NCBI GenBank assembly: GCA_944470555.2
Contig: OX104127.1
Span: 112,434,741 to 112,498,740 of the forward strand
Length of the DNA stretch: 64,000 bases
Reading direction: 5' to 3'
Source of the DNA: Heterobilharzia americana
Lineage: Eukaryota > Platyhelminthes > Trematoda > Strigeidida > Schistosomatidae
In this document: positions 46,427-60,549 of the stretch, piece after piece
Position numbering within the stretch: the stretch's first letter is position 1
Layout: each line of letters starts with the position of its first letter
The notes under the pieces: generated by a model
Database searches by the model: none
What the model saw: only the letters and a program-made list of their open reading frames with translations
What the model was told of the DNA's origin: nothing
Position numbers and translations under genes: made by a program

Positions 46427-47210
46427 GACCTCTGGGAACCAAGCAATACTGCAGCCCACTTGATATACCAAAAGAAGTGTCAGTCTGTCCAGCAGGAAAA
46501 GAAATATTCGACGAAGTAAACGAAATATGTGAAGAAAAGGAGTAACTAATCTGGAGGAAACCCTTCACAAGAAACTACTGTCAAAAGTGAGGAAAAACAA
46601 ATGAGAAGTGGAACTTCGGTTCCTTCCACACTGAAAATATCATAAATTTTCTAATCTTGGTGAAATCCATTCACATAATTGATCACGTAGTGTACGTATC
46701 TGATTTACAGACACAATTTTGACATATTCATTGATTACCACTGCAGTTGGTCATAGGCCATTTGAATTCATGAAATACCGTTTACATCGAAATGCCCAGT
46801 CAGCAGAGTGAAATCGTTCAAATAAAGGAATGAACGACCAGAAGCCCCAGCTCATGCAACATACCTCAGTCATTATCTATCATGTCAGCTGTAAATAATG
46901 ACAAATTTTCATTCAATTTTTTGTTACCATAGTAAATGGTGTTATTGACAGTTTTAGTGATGGCTTTTTATATGATACTCGTCAATTCAATTATCTTTTA
47001 TCCGTTATATTCACTTTCATTCAGTGATGATAACTAGATGACTGGAATATAAAGTTGGCTCTTCCGCTGTTTTACAAAACACTCCATACTGGTAATTTTT
47101 TACTGCAGTGCCAGGAACCTGTAATTTCTTGACAGTCAGTTTGTTTCGTCACACTAACAGAAAGATTTATACGTATTAAGAACCTAAACTAACTTAGATG
47201 ATTTAAATAA
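46427..47210. other. Unrecognised sequence
   Basis: No ORF or repeat could be supported. Confidence 0.4.
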
Positions 47211-47213
47211 CTT

Positions 47214-47387
47214 GGTTACCAGTGGGCAACAGATGTAACTATCCAGCCTCTGGTGCTTAGTTAGCACCAACTGGAGTCCAGCAATCAAGTTTTGCAATGT
47301 GGCCACTTATCGGAATTACGCAATGCTGTGGTGTACTGTTTTCAGTAATAAGAACAGACAGAGGGAATGGTTGCCCACTGGTGACTA
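47214..47387. repeat. Inverted repeat with internal hairpin
   Basis: GGTTACCAGTGGGCAAC at 47214 is the near-exact reverse complement of GTTGCCCACTGGTGAC at about 47370-47385. Inside is a perfect hairpin (TGGTGCT..AGCACCA, about 47261-47279). Just outside on the right is a second one (GACTAAC..GTTAGTC, about 47383-47407). It abuts the SINE head at 47414. Confidence 0.55.
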
Positions 47388-47413
47388 ACTCGTGCAACGG
47401 GTTAGTCGTGGTA

Positions 47414-47490
47414 TGAGTAGCTCAGTGGCTAAAAGTCTCTGAATTCACTATGGAGGGACGCACGTTCAAATCACCAGAGGAAAATTAGTA
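47414..47490 (+). repeat. tRNA-derived SINE head (A and B boxes)
   Basis: GTAGCTCAGTGG (47417-47428) is a good A box and ACGTTCAAATCACC (47462-47475) a good B box, at tRNA-like spacing. The acceptor stem does not close, so it is not a functional tRNA. SMα-type schistosome SINEs begin with such a head. Confidence 0.65.
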
Positions 47491-47499
47491 TCGTCATAT

Positions 47500-48930
47500 T
47501 TGAAAAAAAAGGCTTTCTGCTTACGACCAGCGAAAACGAGCATCCTACCTGTCAACTCTTACCATCTAAGGTGACTTACTTTGATAACTCCCTCAGTGAA
47601 ACTGATTATGCGTGTAAGTTTACGTGTATGTCTGTGCTTGAATTAGGCACAGACTATTGAGACCATCTTGTTAAAAGTCATTGGTCAAACTACACAGTTG
47701 ATGTTAATCTCTGCTAGTTGCTGTTTGTTAAGTACATTTAGCAAGAATATACCGCCAAATTGTATCAAGTAAATTACTTCCAAGCCAAAATGTCATTAAG
47801 TGTCGAAGATATGTCAACATTTCAGCCAAGAAAGCACTGAGTGGGTAAAGTCAGCGTTTCAATATCAAAACCGATTGGCTAAATCATTTGTGAATGTGTA
47901 ACGAGTGTTGACATGGTAATCAATTATTGCACTTCTGAAGGATTCACGCGCACCTCTTTGCAGACAGGCGGGTTAATGTTCTGTAGCCTATTATTAAGGA
48001 ACGTGGGTCAAATCATCTACATATCAAACTCTACAATATCATGTGAATTGGCGAACTCACACGGAAGTAGTCACATGCAGAAGCTTATACTTCAGGTTGC
48101 CAGGATCCATTGGCCAGCTGGAAAATACAATCCTCAAGGTTGAGTTGAAGAAAGTTTACCTTAAGTGAGTTGAAAATTCTTCTCACCAAGATGTCAGTGG
48201 TAAATTCACCCACGTAGTGTACATCTATACATAACTTTTTGAAGATTTATTGGATACTATGTGCAACGGCCAAGATGGGAGTCGATTTTCAAACTTTCAG
48301 ATGTACAACTAAATAGATTAATCGACAGATGACCATATACAGGTTTCTCATCATCAGACCTCAACAAATGTTCACTATTTTCATCTAGCTAGTTTTGCAT
48401 AGATAAACGGAGTCTTTAACTCCGTTTCTACTTCAAGTGTGAATATACATAAGTCGTGGGAATTGTTAAATTCATAGTCATCATGACAAATTATGAAGAT
48501 ATCATGAACATACCCTGTGTACACAAAAATATCGTTATTTATGGGCTCTCAACTGCTGTTCTCCAAACTGGAAACAAAGCCAACTACTAGTAGGGGAACA
48601 AGAACAGAAACCAAACTTTTTCATCCTTTCTTCTTTACAGAAGGAATATTGAGCGTTGAAGATGCAGCAGTTCACTCGGGCGTGAGGTGAGCATTCCACT
48701 ATCCAAACTGTTGTCACCTATACATTTACAAAGGCTACAAAATCATCATTTTGACCAACAAGTTGGTGAAGAGTAGTGACTTTTCGAGTAGAATTTACTG
48801 CGCATGGTCAAATCATGGTAACCAAATAAATGCCTGCACTGTTTTTAATGGTCCTATTGTTTTTCATTCTTTGGTTTGATTGTTATTAAATTTTTCCACG
48901 CCTCTGGAATAGGTGTGGGGTAATTTTGAT
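47500..48930. other. Unrecognised sequence
   Basis: Short ORFs only, with no motif. Confidence 0.4.
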
Positions 48931-48944
48931 TACGTGTTTTGGGC

Positions 48945-49880
48945 GTTTAACTGACGGACAGAGATTCAGTGGTCAAACTGTTTTTCCAGTTAGCTACAGT
49001 GGCCTTCGGGACTGTTGTTCTGTCCTGCCCTATTTTGTGGTTGTCTGTTATCGCATACATTGAGATGGTTGAATTCTTCTCCAGAATACTCATTTCATTA
49101 GGGTATATCAATCTAGACTCTATCAGTTATGCATGTCCTGTTAACCTGACTGATCTTTCTGGGCTAGTTTGACCTATGTACTTGACCTCACTGTCGTTTC
49201 ACGACATCTGGTAAATTATATCATTAAGTCTAATTGGGTCAGTATAATCCATATTCCGACAATATTTATCTCTAAATGAGTTTGCAGGTTTGAAAGCCAT
49301 CTTATTCCCAGCCTTGTTGAAAATCTCTCGAAAGGCTTCTCATGTACCTTTCTAACGTGGCTACACCACAGAGGCCTTGAGTTTCATCTTAATGCTGTTG
49401 CCTGCATGGTTCACACAACTATATCTCCATTTCTGTGCATCCGTCTGTATTTCTGAATCGACCTAGTGGACAATTATTACGAAGTAAAGCTTCTCTTATG
49501 TCCCCCGTTTCGTCATTTAACTTTTTTGTGAAACATGCAGGAGAAACTCTTAGCTTCATTACTTAAACATTTGACTAAACCAACCTTAGTTTTTGTAGGG
49601 TGAGATAACATATGTCTAAATATCCATTGAAATCCAATGGTTTTCTGTGGGTACATTTGTGTCCAAACCAGCAACCAGTCTTCATTTCATTTTATAAACT
49701 AACATATTTAGTTCTTCATGCTCCTATTTTGATTCGAGAGAGAATTTTATTCCATCTGTTACTAAATAGTTTCAGCTCTTCAAAGCATAGCAACGATAAC
49801 TGGAATAGCTTTCATTTACAGAATTTATGAATTCTTCATCAAGCATGCACTTAAACGATTTAATGTCAATATGTGTTCGC
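48945..49880 (-). pseudogene. Penelope-like element: RT thumb plus GIY-YIG (second copy)
   Basis: The minus strand reads, with many stops and frameshifts, KTIGFQWIFRHMLSHPTKTK (about 49660-49590; the post-palm segment of Penelope RTs), FNKAGNKMAFKPANSFRDKY near 49270-49330, then DIIYQMS, NDSEVKYIGQTS (YIGQT at 49180-49166) and SVRLTGH. A tail with YPNEMSILEKNSTISMYAIT follows, to about 48950. The arrangement matches the plus-strand fragment at 6500-7030, but this copy is older and extends further into RT. Confidence 0.7.
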
Positions 49881-49899
49881 CTCAAAAACTACCTACATC

Positions 49900-52130
49900 A
49901 TCACCATGAAGCCCTAGGTGAATTGCATGCGAGTTAGGATAATAAGTACCGTGAATACACCTTCATCAATTTTATACATCACATTGTGGCTGAGAAAATT
50001 GTCAAAGGCTACGTAAACCTGTGAAGTATCTAAGCCATTTGTTCTTTGGCTTTGTTTTTCTAGAATGGTCAAAGAATAAAGCCAAACTGAAACTGACAGT
50101 GGACTGAAGATGTCTAATGGTGGGTGACTCAAAGACAATGTTTCCACAGTCATGATTATGGTAATAGTTCACTTCACCTGGTTAGTAACTGAAGTAAAAA
50201 TCAGAACGTTAATGATTAGTTTTTAAGAGACTTGAGGCAGTTTATCAACTGTGTTGCATCCATCTCTCGATGTACAGTTTCTTTTTGTTGTCAGTATTTA
50301 ATTAACTGTCTTATTATTGAAGCAACTGAAAAAAATGCAGTAATAGTTGATGAAACATTTCAAGGAATAGTTGATACCTGCAAAATTTACTTAGGGAATC
50401 ACTGAACAAAAGTTGTCTATCTGCAATGTCAGAGAGAATATTCTTGTGAAGGAGATGTAGTTTACTGGAAGACTGTTATGCAGTGTAGATCTCAAGCTAT
50501 ACATTTGACAGACTTATCGGATCCACAATTCAAACTTTTAATGCTATCACTATGACACGTGTTCCACATTGGCTTAGATAGCCTCGATTGCTGAGTGAAG
50601 AATGGAAGCTAACTGCATTCATGTTTTGCTTGTTATCGGAACTGCGGTTCCCTTATCCAGAATCCACTCAACTTCATTTTCTTGCGCATACACACATATT
50701 GACCACGTTTGCTCATCACTTTAGTTCATAAGTATGAAGATTTCAAATCAGCAGTTTAGCGTACTACGTCAAAATTTTAAAACAGTGTCGCAAAAATGTT
50801 TAGTTATAAAAATTTGAGATGTATGTATATTTTCTGTATATCACAACAAGAGCCCAGAACTGAAGTCAAAACGAGGAAATGAATTTTTCTTCATTGTGGC
50901 TTAATAAATACGAGTAAGGAATCTTCATTTACTGTCTGACAGTAGATAAAAGTCGTGTCAATCCAGCTGTAACAGGAAAAGTATACCATATAAATAAAAA
51001 AAGAAGAAAAGAGAAAAAGAAAGTACAAACCGACGTCAGAGTAGTACGAAACCATTAGCTGTCTGCCGAACAACGTAGAATGTATCTGCGTCTATTATGT
51101 ATTTACTTTCACGATTCACAACTATACATCAAACGTTGTACTAAGTCCCCACATGTAAACTGATCAGGGTGTCTGCGCCACAATCAGGGAGCTAGAACGC
51201 AGTGCATAAAATAAGCTTTCTGGCATATATGTTTTCTTGTCCTTCTGGATAGCCTTGAAATTTAGGTCAACCATTCCTCAAGTGACTTCCAACTAGACAT
51301 TCTGTAGAAAAAAGAAAAAAAATGAAAAGAACAAAATGTAGAATGGTTGGTTAGAGAAGCAGTCTCAGAGATATATGCAACGAAACATTTGATTATTTCA
51401 GTTTATTTTTTAGTAATAAAGAAAATGTGTAGGCTCTATCGTTCTTCTTTATGGTTCAGATTCTCAAACAGGAATGTTGTTATTACGAATCCACTGAGTT
51501 TCATGATCTCTAGAACCCCATCCAGAGGGGGATGAAGACGCAACAGTTGCAAATCCAAGCATTGTCTATGAAGGTTAGTAACCTAAGTACAATCCAATTC
51601 ACAGACCTTCTCACTAACACAAGGTTACTTGTTGCAGGTCATGAAAATAAATCAGGAAAGTTTGCCATTTGAAACAGATGTACATACTGCTTCTATCTCA
51701 GTTGCTCGTTGTGAGCATTGCTTAACTTCATTTCCAGGTGTCTTGGCAGCTAGTCTTAAATCAAGCTCAGAGTAACCAACTTATGATCATCCGGAAGCCA
51801 TACTTCACCTAGGTTCTCTGTTTGTTACTAGTCATCGACAAGCTGTATATCATTGTGAAAAAAGTATCATCTAATTAAATTTTGTTCAGGGACTATCTAC
51901 TTCACTTCCTACATAACTACTTATCTGTGACTGTTGAAATTCTTCGCAGTCAGTAGAAAACATTGGTCCAACAACCAAAGATGACGTTTTCATTCTTACT
52001 GGATGAATACGTAACAATAGCATTCTCGAGGCGGATAATCACTCCATTTCCGGCATATCACATTCAGTATATTGATGACCGATATGACCAGTCACTTACG
52101 TGCTTCCAGTTATATTATACTGTTCCTCGT
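49900..52130. other. Unrecognised AT-rich sequence
   Basis: No exon or repeat family recognised. Confidence 0.4.

Positions 52131-52133
<3 letters not shown>

Positions 52134-52190
<57 letters not shown>
52134..52190. repeat. (AT)n microsatellite
   Basis: An uninterrupted AT tract of about 57 bp, 25 bp before the SMα-like repeat copy B. Confidence 0.97.
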
Positions 52191-52192
<2 letters not shown>

Positions 52193-52214
52193 GCGCTTCA
52201 CTATGAGCATAATT

Positions 52215-52410
52215 TCATATATGTCATGATTAACTTAGAGGTGGCTACCAGCGGAATGCAGAACGCATGTTTCTTCCGGCGTTGGACTCATACATCACCT
52301 GTATGACAAAACGCACGTCACTGGATTTCCCTATCAGCCACCATCAAGTAAAGTTTTCGCATAATGAATATTCAGGCAATTTCGAAGCACCTGCGTTGGA
52401 GCCAATGTAG
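52215..52410 (+). repeat. SMα/hammerhead-like inverted repeat, copy B
   Basis: The left arm 52240-52273 (GGTGGCTACCAGCGGAATGC..) and right arm 52304-52342 (..CACTGGATTTCCC..CAGCCACC) are inverted copies of each other. Both match the 3' part of the hammerhead insertion at 15550-15580. On the minus strand a degenerate core (GTGATGTATGA, then GAAAC) is traceable. It matches copy A at 33005-33190 in inverted orientation. Confidence 0.55.
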
Positions 52411-52419
52411 AAACAGCGG

Positions 52420-54610
52420 TGAACCAGTTTGATCTAGTATAATAACCGGGAACTACTGATAGCAATAAACAAGCAATCTCAGATATTTGTTGACAAATAC
52501 AATGTACATACATGAGATGATAAATAACCTTTAAATAAAATCACAAGTGGAAAATTGATATTGCTTAAGATCATCAGTGTTTTTTTCAGTATACTGAGAG
52601 TAGTATGGTACTGCAGAAGTTGTTTGTCTAAACAACCAATATTGGTTGAAAAATAGGAATTTGATAAAAGTCACGTAACGTGAAAGAATCAAACATGTAG
52701 ATAATGAGAGCTTAAACAAGTAAGAAATGTATGTAAAAAAAGGCTTAATTACGAAACTGAAGCTATCTTTGAAATCGTTTATTAAGTATACACTGTCTGA
52801 AACAGAGAAGAGTGCTTTACATACTACTTCTGAACACAGATACGACATTAGCATTTTATGATTCCCGTAGTCTCAGTTATCAAATGTACCTTGCGAATAC
52901 TAATTGTATTAGGAAGCTATTGCGGAGTGTGACAAATGATTTTGACCGCTTTGGTCATAACTACTACACGACTACTATTGACCGAATGCAACAGAACTGA
53001 ACTTCTTAGTGACCTCACTTATTCCTTTACTAGCCACTAGGGTATGTGCTCACCTTAGTGGAGTAACCAATATGGCCTTCTTTAGGTGAATAGTTAGGTA
53101 TACAGACCCGATAGCTTGTCTATGATTGTTTGAATGTCTGCAGTATAATGCCGTTCTATGATTCATATCATCAGTAGGATAAATACCAAAATTGTCACCA
53201 TTATTCCTACTATCTGTTACTACTAATAATATGTGGGTAGTTAATATCTGCATACTTTACTACCTTGCTACATACCACCACCTCAACATTTCACCTTGAT
53301 TCTATAGTTGAGGAAAAACTATGCATGTTAATCTAAAGCCTGATGAGAGTTAACTGATTGATGACTTCCAACCTTGAGCTTATTCTTTATGTAGGATGGT
53401 CAGTATACATACTCTTATTTCACAATGAATCATTCATAGCCAAAAATATTTATGTTGATCTGAAGATTCTGTTGACGAGTTCATAGTGATCGCACAGCCT
53501 ACAGTCGGTTCGTTCATTTGTGGTCGAGACGCTCGACTGCGGTGTAACCGGAAAAATTGAGCTCACAAGGATGAATTTTCATACCAACGGACGGGGTTAG
53601 CTTCGAGTGAGCGGAACAGACGTCAGGTGTTAACATCACTCTTATCTGACTAGCGATATGTGCGGGTCAGCGTGAATGCTCCAGTAGCATATAGAAAAGA
53701 AGTGTCCTTCATGTCAATTTTGGAACTTTTGATAATTTTTGTGCAACATCTTTATATCTTTCATAGTGAAGCTTCATAGAAGAAAAAGAGAAAGAGGAAT
53801 GGGTGAATCTGGTGGTCACAAGTCTGCGGTTTTCAAATTAGTTTCAAACATGTCCTCAGTTTATATTCCAAGAGGTATATAGAATCATGCCACCTTACTG
53901 AGAAATACAATCAGTCAATATTCGACTGTTTACCATCGGAATCTTGGTACCATTTGTAAACTTCAGTTACCGTAAAACTATTTCCTTCACTGAGTTCTGT
54001 TAAGTGAATTATTCTACAAATTTATTAGACATCCAGTTAGCTATGAATCTTTCAATACAATAGAGAAGATCCAAATTCATTCCCTCATCCTTTTCTTCAC
54101 TCATGCTTTATTAGTAGGTAATTCAATTGGTTGAAAATTAGGTATTTGTCATAGCAGATTGTGTCATTGTAACGAAAACAAACACCAGTCAGATTTCAAA
54201 TTCTTTAATAATTCTATCCTTATCCAATTGAAATGAATCACCAAACATATCCACCATATACCAGCAGCTACATCGGATCACAAATCAGTGATCAGGTGAA
54301 TTTAAACCTTTATTCTTAGACTGAACAAAATTCTTCCACTCGTTTTTATTTCGTTTCTGACATATTCTACTGTATGTGAATATATTTTCTTTGTTGAACT
54401 GCTCGCATCGTTTCCAAGTCTACTGTATAAACAGCGAATCATATTTAAGATATAATTCAAATTACATTGACACATCAAGAAAACCCATCAATTTTGAGTT
54501 ATGATTTTTATCGTTCTGGTTCTCGCGCCCCTTTCTTCGTATAGATTTCTATGCGGTAGATTTTTTCGAATATCCGGAACAGGTGCAGAATCATTCCTAT
54601 GGTACGCATT
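52420..54610. other. Unrecognised AT-rich sequence
   Basis: No supported gene or repeat. Confidence 0.4.
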
Positions 54611-54627
54611 TGGTGTCAATTTGAGAA

Positions 54628-55600
54628 TGCTTGGGATGCGTTTCTAACCATCCAAATGCAAATTGTTGCTCCAGGATTGGTCTTTAACGGTCCCACAGAG
54701 AACAATAGACAGTGTAGTGATTGAGTGTGTCGACCACTTCACTTACCTGGGAAGTAGGATCAGCCCCAATAGATCAGTGGCCGATGAAATCTATACACAG
54801 ATACAAAAGGCTCGGCTGGCTTTCACAAACTTACTCAACCTGTGACACCGCCGTGATATCTGATTGTCTATTAAGGGTCACTTGTACTGCACAGTAGTCC
54901 GATCTGTCCCGCTGTATGACTGTGAAACATGGCCATTGAAGATGGAAGACATGAGAAGGCTTCAGGTGTTTGACCAGCACTGCCTTCGTAGTATAGGCCG
55001 GCGTTTTCCGTGGTGTCACCACGTGAGTAACGCACAAGTCAGGTGTAGAGTTTCAGGGAGAAGAGGTAAATCAGTTGGCGAGGTTGTGAACCTTCATCGA
55101 CTGAGATGGTTGGCTTCGACACGTGTTACGTATCCCTGGTCACCGATTGCCTCGTCACACAATGTTGGCCGAAGTAGGTCCAGGCTGGAAAAAGCCTGAG
55201 GCGGCCAGACTAAAACATGCACTAATGCATGAGGTCTTTGGTTGTTGGTTTGAGCCATGTGAGGCGGTGCAGACTGGCCGGTTGGGGTCTGCAGAACAAG
55301 AGGAACAAGAGGTGGTGGATTCTAGGTGATATGGCTCAGAACCAATGTCAGTGGCGCATATGTATCCCCACACACATTATCCTAATCTTAACGACACTAT
55401 ACCGAATCTCACCATTTTCTCATTCTTCCTTTCCCTCTTTTTGTACTTCATATTTCTTTTGACTGGATTTCCTTTTCTTCATCTTCCACTTCATTGCCTT
55501 TTTACTTGATGTATTGATATGAGGTGTAGCAACTCGCACCATTGGCAGTAATGCCTGGTCCTATGTTGATGATGCATTTGGTGTTGACTCGATAAATAAG
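54628..55600 (+). pseudogene. RTE-like retrotransposon 3' end (RT C-terminus and 3' UTR)
   Basis: The plus strand reads MLGMRF, stop, PSKCKLLLQDW, then ECVDHFTYLGSRISPN, QIQKARLAFTNLLNL, LYDCETWPLKMEDMRRLQVF, EVVNLHRLRWL, LSHVRRCRLAGWG and DMAQNQCQWR. This is the region that follows the YADD box in RTE-like elements, and it matches the decayed copies at 3600-4316 and 9262-9877. Stops and frameshifts occur near 54645, 54842 and 55110. The 3' UTR (55465-55600) contains the shared end motif TGTATTGATATGAGG..TAGCAACTCG at 55508. Confidence 0.85.
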
Positions 55601-57830
55601 AATTCGGTTGCCACTATCTCACTTTACTCCGATAAGCTGGTCTCACGAATATCACTCAGTTCCATCCTTTCTTGCTGTGTGCAATCGCAAGCATAGCAAT
55701 AACTGAGTTTATCTTCGGATTCCTTATTTTAATACGATCTGCAAATATTAACTTAGCGAATATTTCGTGCGCAACAAAGATCGCAAGCGATTCTATAAGC
55801 TAAATTTCTTTACCTAACTGGACTAACGGGATCCTTTGATCTACGCAGCTTGTTTACAGATGAGTTTGTCGGTGGGAATTTCACTATAATGCCAGCCGTA
55901 TGGGGAATCTTACGTAACGTCCCTCACTTGCTTACATTGTTTGGTATCACCTTAGAAGTCTTGAGTTCACACTTCGCTTATCATCAACATCAAATATGTG
56001 CAATAGGAATGACTCAGCATCGATCCCAGATATATGAAAAGTCCTACCATCTACGTCACAAAGACAGAGGCGACCGGAATAAAAGTAGGTTAAACATGTG
56101 TCAGCGTAGCGTAGTTACCCCCATGTGACTATGGAAAGTAAATTGTCTTGGTTGTATTATGTTCTCTGAGCTGGGTTGTTTAGTCGTGAAGCTTTCATCG
56201 TCTTTCTAGACGACATCATCTGTACTAACTTCAGTATGAAGTAAAGCATGTCCTAAACCCTACCCAGTAAATATTAGCTCGGTTTCACTGTGTGATGTAT
56301 CTGATAAACAAATATCAATGGAATTGAAGATCTGCGTTGAGACAGTTGATACAACAAACGGATTGAGCAAGGCAATGCATCTTTTGCCACCGAGATGTTT
56401 TCATCAACTCTTTGTATAAATTATATGTAGGTATTATATTACATAAGATAATACCACTTAAGTGTTGGTGGTGTGACCGATGAAATTAGGATTGCTAGAA
56501 GTGTGAAAAAAAGTAGATTACAATTTTTGTAGTTATTTCTGTTGTTTCATTGGCTGCATAGTAATTCATATGAATTGTAAAGAACCATGAGGCAAGTGGT
56601 CTTGTTTTAGCAATAAATCACTGTATAACAGTTGGGAGATAGATAGATAAGGAAATTGATAGGATGATCTAAATGTGATAGACGGTTCTTTGTTAATAAA
56701 TTTATTCTTATCTGGATAGGAAGATGAAATAAATTATGGGTAGACACTGATTCAGCTTGGTGGTCAAATGAGTAATGACAGGGGTTGTACAAATTTCTTC
56801 TAAATGCAAAGATTCGGTTCGCAAAGGTGCATAGTGTCCGTCCTTTACTCAGCCACAGTGCATAGTGTTCAGATATTCTACGGTAAGCCTACCTTATTGC
56901 ACGTATCCTATGAGTAACTATCTCCACTCAACCAGTTAAAACTGATAACTATGTAGGGATGGAATTGCATTCTCCCACGGTGCCAAAGTTTTGCTCTAAC
57001 TTCAGCATGAGTATATTGTAAGACTTTGTTAGAGGGAAGCGTCAGATTTGTTACACTGAATTCATTTAATTTTGATAAGAAAAATTTTATGATGCTGTCG
57101 GCTACTTGTACAACTACATTATCAATCAGTTATTAGAAGTATTCAGTTTCATTTCAGTTCTTTTCTCTTTTCTTTTAATTTACAGATTATACTGGGGAAT
57201 GTAGAAACTACAAAATCAGCATACATTTCCTCTTCTGGAAAGCAAAGGACTGTATATATTAGGCGCTTTCTTAAGCTACTAACGTGAATATCCAGAAAAT
57301 GTTCCCCATGACTTCCAGATATATCTTCCAATGATGACGATAATGTCGATGACAACAAGAATGCTTTGATCATGTATGCTTATTTCGACGCTTGACTGAA
57401 GCAAATTATAAACATTAGAAGTTGTTTGTTTCTCCATCATGATATTGATCCTGAAGTATCTCTTTGGGGTCAGTAACAACACTTCATGAATTTCGAGGTG
57501 ATAATCATCACGGATGGACATTACGTGAACAACTATAGAAAGTCTGCAGCACTGGACAGTTGTTTCATCGTCGACCCAACCAGCGATCAAACACAAGAAC
57601 TCCAGTTCTCATGGATAGTGCCAGTCCATCATGAACACTATAGCAAGACAAACAAATTCCCAGAAACACCCAACTATGCTGCTTCACAAATTTGTTCATC
57701 GTTCTTCGTTGCCCCATATGCTGCCTCCTAAGGAAACATTCTGAAATACTTTTGAATGAAAACAAATCTTCAGCATTAGTGATTCTATATCCCACCGATG
57801 GTGATCGATAACTGGACACACACGATTTGG
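55601..57830. other. Unrecognised sequence
   Basis: No ORF with motifs. The GC-richer stretch near 56150-56230 looks like old repeat sequence but could not be assigned. Confidence 0.4.
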
Positions 57831-57838
57831 TGCTCTTA

Positions 57839-60543
<2,705 letters not shown>

Positions 60544-60549
60544 GCAGAC

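Noticed and set aside
47414..47490. Functional tRNA gene
   Set aside because: A and B boxes are good, but the acceptor and anticodon stems do not close; it fits a SINE head.
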